Below are positions 35,986 through 55,313 of a stretch of 64,000 bases of DNA, piece by piece. The notes beneath the pieces were generated by a model. The model was given only the letters and a program-made list of their open reading frames with translations, did no database searches and was not told the origin of the DNA. This DNA is from Apricaphanius iberus. Lineage: Eukaryota > Chordata > Actinopteri > Cyprinodontiformes > Aphaniidae. The first letter of the stretch is position 1; each line of letters begins with the position of its first letter. The stretch lies in contig JAPXFQ010002747.1 in assembly GCA_028564705.1 (NCBI GenBank), positions 434,001-498,000 on the forward strand, given 5' to 3'. A program made the position numbers and the translations under genes.

Positions 35986-36764
35986 ACACTCAAAAAAGTC
36001 AAACCTTAGATTTACTTAAAAATGTTATGTCAAGTGGTTCCACTCAACTGCTTTAAGGGCGCTTTCACATGGTACGGGAGTCCGTACTCGGGTACGGTAT
36101 TTGGTCAAAATCGTAATTCGTACCATGTGAACACAGACTGTACCGTGCCAGAATACGGCCAGAGAGACCTGCCTTGGAGGTAGTATCCGAGTCCAGGTAC
36201 GATCGGCCACGTATCATGTGAACACAACCCGTACTCTGGCCGTACTCAAGACAATAGACGCGCTCCATGCGGAAATGACGACATCGCCGGCCGAAATTAC
36301 AGAATCACCTCGCGACCATACAAATACCAAAACAACGCGATTCAAGCATCCCACAGCAACACAGCAGGTTACAAAACGGCGGGTTTACTACAACACTCAC
36401 CCTGTAGATGGCTTCAGGTAGCAGCTGACCAGTAGACCAGTTTGTTTACATTCTAGGCTGTCGCTCGTTTTATGACGTCGGTACTTCTCACTCCCTTGTT
36501 TGTTGGAGAACTAAGACTTATTTGTATGCCGCCACCTGCTGTTTATTTGTAGTAAAAGACTGGATCCCAATACGGTCAGAGATCCGTGCCATGTGAACAG
36601 AAAAAATTAGCATTTTCTCTGGCCGTTTTCTGGTACGGCCACACATGTGAAAACGGCCTAAGTAACTAAGTAACCGATATTACTTAACAGTTACTTAAAG
36701 CATTTGAGTGAAACAACTTGACATAACATTTTTAAGTAAATCTAAGGTTTGACTTTTTGAGTGT
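35986..36764. mobile_element. Palindromic MITE with about 60-bp inverted arms, split by another element
   Basis: The left arm runs from ACACTCAAAAAAGTCAAACC through ATTTACTTAAAAATGTTATG to CACTCAACTGCTTTAA. The right arm is its near-perfect reverse complement, ending TTTGAGTGT at 36764. Without the element inserted at 36057-36658 the two arms nearly meet, so the parent was a foldback element of about 175 bp. The flanks allow a TA target duplication. Confidence 0.8.
36057..36658. mobile_element. Inner MITE with TAA target duplication
   Basis: The ends GGGCGCTTTCACATGG and the inverse of CACATGTGAAAACGGCC are inverted repeats with subterminal GGTACGG/CCGTACC blocks. TAA flanks it at 36054-36056 and 36659-36661, the Harbinger-type duplication. 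It is 602 bp with no open coding frame of note and is inserted in the palindromic MITE. Confidence 0.78.
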
Positions 36765-36766
36765 AT

Positions 36767-38320
36767 TTCTGTATGAAGCTAAATTCTATTTTAAAACATT
36801 TGTTTATTTAGCAGGAGAAAATGCAGTAAAAATTACTTCATACGGATAATACAATGTAGATAGTATGCTCAAAGGTTTTAAGCCAAAGGTTAATTTGCAA
36901 TCCCTGTCCCTGACATCCATGACCTCTTTGACCCTGCAAGGATCAAGTGGAGAAAATACATGGACAAATCAAACTAATTCTGACTTTCCCAATATTAGTT
37001 TTAGTCAGCAGCCTGCAGGTATTATATATTTTTGATCCTGCCTCAAGTAAAGGAGATCAAGTATCATGAAGTAAAAAAAAGATGGAGAATAGACCAGGGA
37101 TGTATTTCCACTGATGATGATAGTATTTAGGTCAGATTTTTCTGTTAATCAAAGTTCCAAGGAATTCATTCAACAGGAACCACATAAATTTATCCACATA
37201 TTTCCTACTTAAATTTGGGATTTAACTTCTACAGTATAAAAGCATAACCTTCCACCACTTTGTCTCAATCTTTCCATCTACTTTAGAACTACTAGGTTGG
37301 TTATGCCTGAGCATCCTGATGTAAGCCCTGGCAATATTGCACATTGCAGTTTGTTTTTGTAAAATACACAGAAAACTTTCCAAAGACGCTGTGGTAATCT
37401 CCCTGTGATTACACAGTCCAAAAAGTCCCTCTTTAAACAAAGCAACTTTGGATTCTGGGCATTTGAGTTGGCAGCTGCCGGGAAAAGGTTGAGACTGGAG
37501 ACCTTTGCCCCAATTTGCTGTACTCCTGTGCTTGAATGGACAGTCTGTCTCTTCCCTGGACTTCACCAAGCCAGTCATCCTGTGGTTGGGGAGCGAGGTG
37601 GCGAAAGGGGTCTAGATGTGAGGAGTCTTTTCAGAAAAGGTTAGAATGAAAAGAAGGGTAGGGTGTCCTGTTTACTTTGCTTTTAAATGTCAATTTATGG
37701 TAAGCAATGTGACAGGAATGTTAATTTACAACAGTTCGGAATGAAAATGTGAATATTCTCATTCAAGACTTTTTTGGTTATAGAGTGATGTTATGTTGTG
37801 TATCATAAGTTTCATTTGTTCCTTTATCATCAAATCATGTAAAGTACCTTGAATGGTTGAAAGTGTGAGCAAAGCAAGAGCAAATGAATGTGAACCTAAA
37901 ATGTCAACTGTGGCTACATATATTTAATCAGGGTGCATTTGCAGACTTTCCTTTGCAAGTTTTAAGCTGATTGTCATTCACGTTGTTTGAAACCTGCAGC
38001 TCTAAATACACTCTCTTGTTAATCCCAACTAAATTGGGTGCTTAAGTGTAATCTAATCTAATGAAGTGTTGCCTGTTAACTGGCTTTCAGGTCTGTTTAA
38101 GTGGAGACACTAAATCAAGCCAAAGGTAAAAATGTAAAAATATGGCTCAAGAGTTTTAAAAAAATGACTGAAATACGCTGTTTTTTCTTTTGCATTTCTG
38201 TGGGTTTGTCATTAAATCAGTCACATGAAGTACAGGGTCTGTCAGTACATGTGTGGTTGCTGTATGAATGGATGATAGATTGACAATACATTGTTATTGA
38301 CTTATAATATTACACATAAA
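36767..38320. other. Unassigned intergenic sequence
   Basis: About 1.55 kb with no recognisable gene. Positions 37220-37640 are less AT-rich and hold opposed open frames of 79 and 118 codons, but neither shows a family signature, so I do not call them genes. Confidence 0.45.
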
Positions 38321-38856
38321 CAAACTCTCTGGGTGAACATAATACAATTATGTAAATCATTTCAAACTCAGAAAAGGGCCTTTGTTTCCTGACTAACCAC
38401 TGTGCTATATAATCACACAGCAAAAATTGTATATGATAACATATATGACTTCATTTCCAGTGTTAACTACAAAATATTATATTATAAAGACCTGTCAATT
38501 CCCTTATTGTCATGAATAAAGTGAAAGAATTGCATTACTGAAACATTATAGTCATGTTTAGTTAACACTGGAAATAAAGTCATGTTTATTATGATATACA
38601 GACTTTCTGAGTTGTGTAGCAAAGTGGTTAGTTCAGCTCCTCAAAAAACAGAGGGTCTTATCTGAGTTCAAGTCTCATCTCCTGCTTTATATTTTTGTGC
38701 CTTATAGCAACCCAAATGTATTAAATTGACCCAACATGTTTACATTTAGTTCACTCAACAAAATTTTTTATCGCTAAATCGATCCAAATCAGTTGGGTGG
38801 AAATAACTCACATAATTTTATTATGTTCACCCAGATAGTTTTTTTTTAGTGTGATA
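38315..38856. mobile_element. Non-autonomous element with nested inverted repeats
   Basis: Outer arms: CTCTGGGTGAACATAATAC (about 38327-38345) and its inverse TATTATGTTCACCCAGATAG (about 38819-38838). Inner arms: GACTTCATTTCCAGTGTTAA (about 38447-38466) and its inverse TTAACACTGGAAATAAAGTC (about 38563-38582). This suggests one MITE inserted in another. A tRNA-like segment lies between the inner right arm and the outer right arm. Confidence 0.65.
38612..38700 (+). repeat. tRNA-like SINE-type segment with A and B boxes
   Basis: TGTAGCAAAGTGGTTAG fits the RNA polymerase III A box, and GAGTTCAAGTCTC (38664-38676) fits the B box about 45 bases further on. The spacing is as in tRNA-derived SINEs. 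It cannot fold as a convincing functional tRNA by eye, so it is called a repeat. Confidence 0.5.
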
Positions 38857-38864
38857 TTAGATAC

Positions 38865-40267
38865 CCGGGGCCTCATTTATAAAACATTGCGTAGGAAAGC
38901 ACCAGCAATTGCACGTACGCAAAAATGGAAGTGCGGTGCACAAAAACTTTACGATTTATAAAACAGTGCGCACGCACGTCCTACACCTGCTTCCGTTTAT
39001 AAATCAGAATCAACTCTAAAGTTGCCGCACCTGGGGAATGCCTTTCCCCGCCCATATGAAGACTATAAAAGGTCAGGTTATAAATATTCATAATATATTG
39101 ATTTCCATGATGGCTCAAGAGAGGAGAAAAGCAAAAAAAGTGTAACTTCACTGAGTGCAAGTTGGAGGCATTGTTCGACAGCGTCGACAGATCGCAAAAG
39201 ATATTATTTGGTGGGCACAGCTGTCAACGCCGTTTCATCGGAGCAACAGACTGTGCCTGAAATAAAAAAAAAGTGGTCCAACATCAAAGTGGACGTCAAA
39301 AAGCGGCTCGCTCTCCAAAGGAGAAGTGAAAGTGCCACAGGAGGAAGAAGGGGAATGCCCCAGTTCACCCCCATGGAAGAGAAGATGGCGGGCGAGCATA
39401 GGAGAGTCCCTCCTGAGTGGTGTGGTTCCTCGCCATGCACCTTTGCAGAGCCGGGCCTAAAACGGGGCAATCGGAACCGGTGTTCTGACTTTCTGTGCTA
39501 CCCCAAAGTAAATCCTGATGGTCTCTAAAGACCCGTTCAGTCCGGGGACGTCCTTGCGCCATGTCCTCCAGCAGTGCCAGATGAGCCATTGTGCGTTTTT
39601 TCGCATTGGCAAGTGTAGCCTACTTTTTATATTCAACCATCACTAAATTGCCCGAACAGCTACATGATGGAAATATTCTGATTATAAACTAATTGACTAG
39701 CAGTTTTCTACAAATACCGTCACCTTAATTGTAATTATGACAAATTCATGACTTTATTTGTACGGGACCCTTTGGCAGCAGGCTATCTGCTCTATATTTC
39801 AGCCGTTTGATTGAGTTTATAATCACATGCAAGTTTCTAAAATAACCAAAACATATTTTAGTGGTTGAGGTTCCTATTGAAAATAAATACATCTCAGTTT
39901 ATTTAGTAAGTCCTGATTTTTTTTGTTTTGTATGTGTGTGTGTGAGCCACATGCACTCCCAGCGCCCAATATCAAACATGCCTCTATTCATTTTTGCAAA
40001 CTACTACAAACTACTAATATTTAACAGTTTATGTGAACGGTAATGTGTGATTTTGCCCATATGTCTCCCATTTCTCATAATTTCTTTGGTTTCATTCTTC
40101 ATTCTTCTTTCTTGTTCCTCCACATTTCCAGCGTACGCCAGGGTAAGAGTTGCCACAGATTTAGTGAACTTTCCTTGCAAGTTTGTTCTTATACATACCA
40201 AAAGTTGACTATAATTGGCGTACGCCGCTTTTTGTACGTACGATGGCTTTATAAATGAGGTCCCTGG
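38865..40267 (+). mobile_element. Harbinger-like element with relic Myb/SANT-like gene
   Basis: The left end GGGGCCTCATTTATAAA and the right end TTTATAAATGAGGTCCC form inverted repeats, with further GTACG-rich blocks inside both ends. The plus strand at 39208-39528 reads AVNAVSSEQQTVPEIKKKWS, then NIKVDVKKRLALQRRSESAT and TPMEEKMAG, the second half of a Myb/SANT-like DNA-binding protein found in Harbinger elements and in MYPOP/NAIF1-like host genes. Upstream (39108-39200) the frame is broken by stops and an apparent internal deletion. No transposase is present. No clear target duplication was found. Confidence 0.72.
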
Positions 40268-40599
40268 TCACTGAGAACACTTTATCTGGTTTGAAACTCG
40301 GATTAAGAACACAAGAAGACCTCGACCTCATGATCAGAGGTAAATGAAATGTCCTGTTAACAATAGGTTAGCTGGCTGACCTGTAGGCTTTAGTTATCTT
40401 TTTCATCTCTTTGTGATTTGTGACAGGTTTATTAGATGGATGATTATACTAATAAAAAGTCACCTTATAGCATGCGATCCATCCATCCATCCATCCTGTC
40501 AGATTTAAAAAACGTTTTCAAAAACAAACACCAAAGCTGGATCATAACCTGGTTCTTATACTAGGAAACTGAATAAAAGCAGATTTAATTAAAGGGCAA

Positions 40600-42420
40600 T
40601 GTTGATTAGGTTTTATTTAAAATACCAAACAAAGGTCTTGCACTCTTTGATCAGGAATTGGAAAAGGTTTACTGGAATGTTTTGAATCAAGAAGTAGAAA
40701 TAGGGACTTTTGTGGAGTCTCTGTTAGGTTCTATGTTAAGAAAAAAATATCAAGAAGTGTGCTCATTGGAAAAAGTCTTCTTTACGTTGGCTGAAAGCTG
40801 AACTCTGGAAACTGATTAAAAAATAGATTATTTACTCAAAAATGCATTGAAATCGGAGAATTCATTTCGAATTATTTAAGGTTTACAAGAATAAGGTGGT
40901 GAACGAACTGAGAATTGCTAAAGCCACCTATTTCATTGATTTAATAACAAAAGCTAAAGGGAGTAATCACTTAGTGTGGAAGCATATTAATAATGTGAAA
41001 CATAAAGAAAACATGTGTAAGTGTCTGGCAATTAATTTGAATGATGACCTGATACAGGAAGAACTTTTGGTAGCTAGTGCATTTAGGAATTTTAAAAAAA
41101 TATTCTGTTGATGAACTTAGAAATGCTTTTAGTAATAGACCAAGGGAAAGGAGCTGCATCGATTTGAGTAAGACCGTATTTCAACTAAATGAAGTATCAG
41201 AGTAAAATGTTATTAATATATAACAGGGTATTAAAACTTCAAAAACACAAGATTTGTATGGGTTAGACTCCTGCATGCTAAAAAGAAATGCCTACACATT
41301 ATGTGGACCTCTCACTCAGATGATCAATCGTTCAACCACGGGCATGATCCTTCCAGACTGCATGAAAAAAGCAGTTGTGATTCCACCATATAAGGGAGGA
41401 GATACTGCAGAACTAGGGAATTTTGGGCCAATATTGATCTTACCCGTTATATCTGAAGAGATAGATAAGATAATAGCAATATAGTTAACAGAGCATTTGA
41501 ATATTGCAGAACATAAATTGAATCAAGTTCAGTTTGGCTTTAGGAAGTACCATTCAACAGAAACAGCACTTTGCTACTTTGTTGAAAATGTTAAAACTAG
41601 GTTGGATAAAGGAGGGGTAGTGGGAGCTGTCCTTTAGATCTTTGACACGGTAATAGACTATCATATCTTACTATCAAAACTATTTAAGTATAATTGCACT
41701 GACAGTACATTAGGTTGGTTTAGTTCATATTTAGAAAAAAGGTCACACTCTACAAGAGTTGGGAAGTCCTCATTTTCTTTTTTAAACAATACGGTTGGAG
41801 TTCTGCAGGGCTCAATTTCAGGTCCTTTTTTGTTTAGTATATAAATCAATGACCTATCAAATATGTGTCCTGAAGTGGATGTTTTAATGTATGCAGATGA
41901 TGCCATTATATATGTGCATGCAAACTACAAACAGAAAGCTTCAGCTGTGCTACAGGGAGTATTGGAAAATATTGCTGATTGGACGGTCAATTCTTGTCTA
42001 ACATTAAACTATAGGAAAATGGTTAGTATGTTCTTCTCCAAAAGAAACATTTTACATTCCTGCTCAGACATTATAGTTAAAGGTGAAAGGATTTTAGAAG
42101 TGGAACAGATGAGGTATCTGGGAGTGGTTTTGGATAGGACACTATCATTTCAAAAACATTTTAATAAAATCTGTAAAGCTTTAAAATGTAGTTTATCACA
42201 ATTTAAGCATATTTGCCCTCTGATGAAGTACAGAGGCAGCTATTAGCATTATTTGCATGCAATGATTTTTTTCTCATTTTAAGTATTGTATAACTACTTG
42301 GTTTCTAGCATCCAACACTGCTTTGACTCCCCTCCAAAGTCCATGTAAATAGGCAGTTAAAGTGCTGGACAAAAAATAAAATAAAAATGGTACTATAACT
42401 GTATTGATAAATAAAAATAA
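40600..42420 (+). mobile_element. Degenerate LINE (reverse transcriptase), plus strand
   Basis: Fragments of one RT are readable in changing frames: MIN-type finger text at 41254-41480, LNQVQFGFRKYHSTETA near 41520, VLQGSISGPFLFS near 41800, and the catalytic MYADDAIIYVHA at 41886-41921 in a 127-codon frame ending near 42243 (SCLTLNYRKMVSMFF, MRYLGVVLDRTLSFQKHF). Several stop codons and frameshifts show it is dead. The motif style resembles the CR1/L2/Rex1 group; the exact clade is uncertain. Confidence 0.85.
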
Positions 42421-42559
42421 TTGACTTTTGACATTTTTAATTTCTTCTCCAATGTTACCTTGGTTTATAAAATCTTAAATGATTTGGCACCCCAACTTTT
42501 AAGGTTTGTGAAACCTCAAGATGGCATAGGCCATAGGATGACAATCGCCTCTCAATCAC

Positions 42560-43700
42560 TCAATCAATCAATCAATAATACTTTAGTTATAAAGCGCTTT
42601 TCAAACAAGAAAATTGCAGCTCAAAGTGCTTTACAAATTCCCATCCCTTCCACACAATTGTAAAAATAGACTGACTATTTGACCCCACTTTTGGAATCAC
42701 AAGGTGAGGGCTGCCAGAGGAGCACAGAGGCCGCAAGTGGTTCATACGGTAAAAGCAGCTCTGAGTGATAAGAAGGACCAAGACCATTAAGACACTTAAG
42801 AACCATTAAAAGAACCTTAAAATATCCTGAAATATATGGGGGGCCAATGCAATGATTCTAAAACCGGAGTAATATAGCCTACTCCCGCCTCCTGGTCTTC
42901 ATCAGTACAAGTGCTGCTGAATTTTGTATAGTTGTAAACCTGAAATACTCTTTTTGGGAAGACCAGAAAGCAGGGCATTACAGTAATCAATTCAACAGGT
43001 GATAAAAGCATGCATCAGTGTCTCCGTATCAGCCCGAGAGAGAATGGGGCTGACTCTGCCGATGTTCTTCAGTTGATAAAAACCTACTTTTAAGATATTT
43101 TTAATGTGAGGGATAAAAGTCAGCTCAGATTCAAAAATAACACCCAGGTTCTTCACTTGCTGTGAAGGATAAAAAAAGCGATTGCAGTTTTGTTAAAAGT
43201 TTCTCTCTCTGTACCCCAGGACCAGTCAAAGTTTTCTGCCATCCAGGATTTGATGTCTAAAATGCAGTTAAAAAGTGCATACCATTGGCGGTGTGTCATC
43301 AGGAGACATGGAGATGTACAACTGTGTATCATCAGCATAACTGTGAAAGTTAACTCCATGTCTTCTGATGACACTGCCAAGAGAGAGTATATACAGGTTA
43401 AGAAGCACTGGGCCTAATACTGAACCCTGGGGCACACTGCATGTTGTGCATGCTGTGGACCCTGAAGGAACGGGTATCTAAACTTACCATAAAAGTCCTG
43501 TCTGTGATGTAGGATATGAACCATCTATGAACAGCACCAGAGAGGCCGATCTGTTTCAAATGGATTGAAAGAATAGTTTGGTCTACTGTATCGAAGGCAG
43601 CGCTTAGATCCAGTAGAACTTTATTATTGGTAGTATCCAGTATTTTTATTATTGGTAGTCCAGTTAATTCTTGGACTGGTGATAATGGCTGGTATTGCAG
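42560..43700 (-). mobile_element. L2-type LINE, 3' half of RT, degenerate
   Basis: The minus strand reads RT motif A (LLDLSAAFDTVD near 43615-43580), then [15 protein letters not shown] and the catalytic [11 protein letters not shown] near 43340-43310. It continues with [17 protein letters not shown] (near 43270) and the C-terminal block (LESLHWPPIYFR, HLRPLCSSGSPHLVIPK). At least one frameshift lies before VPQG and others follow. The 3' end at about 42560 has a (CAAT)n tail. It faces the plus-strand LINE directly next to it. Confidence 0.85.
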
Positions 43701-44890
43701 ACTGCATTTTATTCAGAGGAAGTATTTGTATATAATGTTTAATGTTTTAATCTTACTGTCACTTTCCTGCATCAACTTGCAACAGATATGTGCTCAGGAC
43801 TGAGCTTCTTTTATACTCCACAGTGGCAGGACGGTGACGTCAGAAAGCCAGGCTGAGCTTGATTAAATGCCCGACTAAAATTCAAGTGCAGTTTAAATTT
43901 TGTCAGTTACTGTTCTGTCTGTTTTTAACCATTAAATGTTTGGACAGATGTTTAATTTTATGTTTTGAATGTAGAAAATGATCTTTGTAAAAACAACAGA
44001 TAACAAATTGAGAAGCATTTAGGTATATAAAGAAGTATTTTCTTGATAAATGAGTTCAAGTAAATGAATGACATGGATTGTCCATTCAGCTTTTATTTCT
44101 GAGCAAACTGGATTCCTGCAGAGTATTCTGCAAAAGCGCAACAAAGCCACACAAAACCAGAGAAAATAAAAAAACAGCACTGTACAAAGAATGTTTTGAC
44201 AGCACAATAACAGCAATAAATAAACTTTCAGGTTTTAATGCGCTCATGGCATACGAAAGCTATGCATTGGCAATTTTAATCATACTTTCAACATACATAT
44301 TTAATGTGATTTATTTGCTTGAGCAAACAAAGAGAAACAATTAGAGGAAGAATAAAGACAAATATTTACATTGTTGTTGCTTACTAGAAGCTGTGAGCAT
44401 TTCTATCAAATTATTTATGTACAAAGACCATGTGGGTTTATACTATTTACAAAATTGGAGGAAAGTTTTTGTCTCCTTCCTGTGCTTCTATACCTTAAAT
44501 TATCATTTCGAAAAAGGTGCCAGCAAACATGAAAGCTATCAAGTTGTCTTTCCTTAAACAGATCGGGAACTCCCTCATCCAGCCCAGCTTTAAGTCCATC
44601 ATTCCCTCATTAGAAACTGAACATCTCTAAAGCAGAGATGTGCATCTCAAGTAAATGTTTGGACGTTTGTGTGCTTAAATGTGGGTATTGAAGAGTTTTT
44701 ATTGGCACTCTTTCCGACAAGAAGCCCCATGGACTGTTGTTGGCGCAGAACACTTAGATCCACTAAGGGGTCAACCTCCTCTTACTGTGAGCAGAGAGGA
44801 ACTGCTGACACAAGACAGCGTCGTGCTGAGTCAAAACAGCAGCACTGACCTGCAGGGGGCAGAAACACAGAAGAGGTTAGAAAGTTTTTT
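43701..44890. other. Unassigned region downstream of camk1g
   Basis: About 1.2 kb with no recognisable gene. Two frames of 88 and 81 codons (44078-44344, 44679-44924) show no family motifs. It may contain regulatory sequence, but nothing specific was seen. Confidence 0.4.
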
Positions 44891-44892
44891 GG

Positions 44893-45600
44893 TGGTGCCT
44901 TGCAAGAGCATTCACACTCCTTAAGATTTTACACATTTTTTTCACTTTATAATCTCAAAGCTAAATGCTTTTGATCAGGATTTCACGTTATAGACCAACA
45001 CACAACCATACAGGAATAGGTTCTAGAATTAAGCCATGGATTAAAGTAGATCTTTGTTGCGTGTTTGGAAAATTATTTTGTCTAGTTATGGATGCTGTGC
45101 AGCTGGAAGGATTTTAACTGATTTTTCACTTTTAGATAGCAGTTATGATGCATAACAGTGGCAAGATTGTTTTAAGTAAGTATTGTTTTTACAACTGAAG
45201 TTGTAGGAAACAGAAACTAAAATTATACTTTAGGGTCTTCATGCAAAATGCACCATGAACATCACATAACCAGTGTGAAACCTGGTGGTAGCATCATGCT
45301 GTTTTTAAGATGCTATTTTTTTATGGTGGAGGGATACTGATGACAGCTTATGGGAAGGTGGAGGAAGGACAGTAATATAATAATAATATTTTTTAGGTAA
45401 TAGAATGGCCCAGTCAAAGTCATGACCAAAACTTAACTGAAATTATGTTCTCAGAACGTCTTCATCCAGTCTAACCGAGCTTGAGCAAATATTGATTCTG
45501 GGTAATGAACAATACTTTGTGTGGCTTTATCACATTAAATACTAACAAAATAAATGGTGTATGGTGTTTGCACAGTGACAAAACGGGCCAGAGTTGAACT
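44893..45600. mobile_element. Tc1/mariner relic
   Basis: The left end CCTTGCAAGAGCATTCACAC, followed by CACTTTATAATC and TTATAGACCAACACAC, matches the terminal region of fish Tc1 elements. Near 45270-45310 the plus strand reads SVKPGGSIM-like text (GTGAAACCTGGTGGTAGCAT), a worn piece of transposase. No intact frame remains. Confidence 0.6.
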
Positions 45601-45775
45601 TGCAGACTAATGGAACACATAATTTATAACATATTTGAATATTAACCTACCAAAAAATGCTTTATCCCATCAGAACTTCATTCAGCTTTCACATAATAGA
45701 GCAAACTCCAGTCTGTAAAGTCTTTCCATTCTGGCTTTTAGCATACCTAAAAAAACAGAAAAATGACGTTACACA

Positions 45776-52767
<6,992 letters not shown>

Positions 52768-53951
52768 GTCCGCAACAGGGATTTCTTTCAAATGGAAGCA
52801 GAACACACAAGAATAGATATCAGCACGCACCGAAGCTCCACAGCGACCTGCTTTGCTTCCAAGAGTGCCCAAGAGCTTCATGGGAAGACAACAATTAAAA
52901 TCCTTCCTCAATGTGCCGACTCCTCCATCCTAATAATCATACATCCAGACAGTCATATGGGATTACTGCAATCATGACAAAGCAGTTGTGAAGGTTGGTG
53001 TGTCTGCTGCACAGCTCAGACTGTCTTACAGGGGAGCAGGGAGACCGACAAAGGGTTAGCACAATAATCTGATCTGAAGCCATCTCCCAGTGACATGTAA
53101 AAGTGCACTGTCAGATGCAAATGTTTATCCAGCCCACAGCTGTGCATCAACTCCAGCGAGGAATAAAACAAAGTCAGATATTTTACATATCTGAGACAAT
53201 AAAACCCAAATCCTGAAGAAATAACCAGATCACTACCTGGAGGGATTAAATCCGAGTTTGGGAAGAAGCCATTAAAACTGAAGGTTCCTAGAAGGATTAG
53301 GAGCACTTTTAATGAGCAGGTTACCCAGTTTGGTTTCTTGTCCGCTTTCCTCTTATATAAGGGATTAGTAACTCCTGATCTAGACATCTGAGCATCTTAC
53401 AGGTAACAGCCTGAAATACTTTCATGTCCCATAAAGATAAACGTATTCAACTTTAACTCAGAGATTGATTAATTAATGGAATTCAAGGAGCTCATTTCCC
53501 CAGGCTGTGCACATTTACATAACTTCAGATACATCAGCATAACATAAAAAGCAAAACTGGTCAGTTGTAACAAATGAAAAATGCAACAAGTTGTATTTCT
53601 AAAGAGCTAATTTCCTCATCAGTGTCATTTCTCTTCTATTTCATACATTTTAAGTTACAGAAACAAGACTTTTTCTTATGAATGCCTTAACAGAAAACAA
53701 GGAGAAAATCACTCCAGCAGTAACTGAGTGGATGATGCATTGTTGCACCAACATAGGAGCCAAAGTGGCTGCAGCATGGATGAAAAAATCTCTCTGCGAC
53801 ACAACTGAATCATCAGGCATTCATGTCAGGTTTGAAATAAAAAAAGCAAAAGACGACAATGAGCAGATAGGAAATATTTTCAGTCATTAATTTTGTTTAA
53901 AAAAACAGTTATCTTGATAAAAACAAAATTTTAAAAAGAGCTGAGACTCAC

Positions 53952-54180
53952 CTAGAGGCTCTGCACGGTAAGGAACTGTGACTCTCCCACCAAAAGCTCA
54001 CCGGGATCTGGACCGATTACAGTGTTGAGGAGTGCTCAAATAGCCGTTGTCACGTCTGGGATTATTGCATCCCCATGGAGAGAGCGTGGGAGGGGCGGAG
54101 CGTTTCATTCAGACTCAGAGCAGATCACCTGGCTGCTGCAGCATCATTCATCTGACTGCCTGCAGCAGAAGAGCAAAACA
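53952..54180 (-). promoter_or_regulatory. Putative camk1g 5' UTR exon and promoter
   Basis: On the minus strand GCCTCTAG|GTGAGTCT is a good donor at 53952/53951, preceded by a GC-richer block (53960-54140). A matching acceptor exists before the ATG exon (CCATTTGAAAG, near 52785). This would give a non-coding first exon. No transcript evidence is available. Confidence 0.4.
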
Positions 54181-54399
54181 ACCATGTAGAAAAGGATAGT
54201 AACAATAACAATAATAAGAATAAGAATCCTTTTTGGGAGTGATACAAAAAAAGTAATTGCATTTTGCTCTAAAATGTGCTTTATTGCATTAATTTGAGTA
54301 TATGTAAAATGACATAAACCTGGTTATAGATCAGATGCTTTTAAACCTTTAATCATTATAACATACATTTATAAAACTATAATACTGACTAATAAACTA

Positions 54400-54840
54400 C
54401 ATGCTATTGATAACATGATTAATAAGACAGACGGAGCAGGGAAGCTGCAGGAAGGACTCTTTCCCTGTTTTACACACACCTGATACAGATTATTGCATTT
54501 CGCCAAAAGCCTGTTAATCAGCCAGCAAATGAAGTCAGGTGAGCAGAGAAACATCTAAAACATGCAGGGTAGTGTGCGTTGATGACAAGGATTGGAGAAA
54601 ACTGCTATAAACCTTTTAGAGCAGGGGTGCCCAAAACTGGTCCTCGAGATCTGCTATCCATCCTGCAACTTTTAGAAGCATCCCTTCTCATCTCATCTAC
54701 TTTCTTAGTTCTAGTGAGAACACAATCAGCAGCGTTCTGGATCAGCTGCAACAGTCTGGTTGATTTCTTTTTGTAGACCTGTGAAGATACTTTTACTCTA
54801 ATCAAGGTGGCTAGAGATAAATGCATGGAAGCTAGGGGGG
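54400..54840. repeat. Mosaic of teleost repeat fragments
   Basis: Positions 54620-54690 (GGGGTGCCCAAAACTGGTCC, then CTGCTATCCATCCTGCAACT) resemble ends of common fish DNA repeats. Minus-strand 54770-54700 reads LLQLIQNAADCVLTRTKK, which matches an L2 LINE block. Confidence 0.5.
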
Positions 54841-55313
54841 AGAATTGGGTAGGGATGTTAGGGACACAAATATTCAGCCGCTACTGTGTCGTCACTATCA
54901 ATACAACCGCTGTCCGTAGTGTTTAGTCAATGATCATGGCACACAAAGGGTTAAATGTCTGTCTCTGCTAGAAATCCCGCCTCTAACCTAAATATCGCTT
55001 CCTACTTGGCTGCCAGGTTCTCGCTAACTTACATGTGATTGGCTGTCCCCGCTGTCATTCCATCTGCTCTTAAAATCTAGAGCGGTAAAATAAGCCTGTC
55101 AAAAGTTTGATTGTTAACATCTGAAGCTACAACTGCTAGTTGGGCCGAAGGAGAGGCATCTATGAGTGTAAGATGTCAACGCGTTTGCCATTTGTTCTGT
55201 CCGGGTCACGTCAGCTAGATGGATTTACTGGTGTCATTTACATTTTGTGTTTGTGTCTGTTTGTGTGCGTGCGTGTATGTGCATATGTGTGTGTGCTGTA
55301 TAGGATTTGAAGG
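54841..55313. other. Unassigned sequence
   Basis: About 470 bp with a GT-rich run (55245-55295) just before the possible small gene at 55314. Nothing else was recognised. Confidence 0.4.

Noticed and set aside
37222..37644. Opposed 118- and 79-codon frames as a gene
   Set aside because: No motif, no splice context, and the two strands compete; the composition alone does not support coding.
38612..38700. Functional tRNA gene
   Set aside because: Boxes A and B are present, but no clean acceptor or anticodon stem can be drawn, and it sits within repeat arms.
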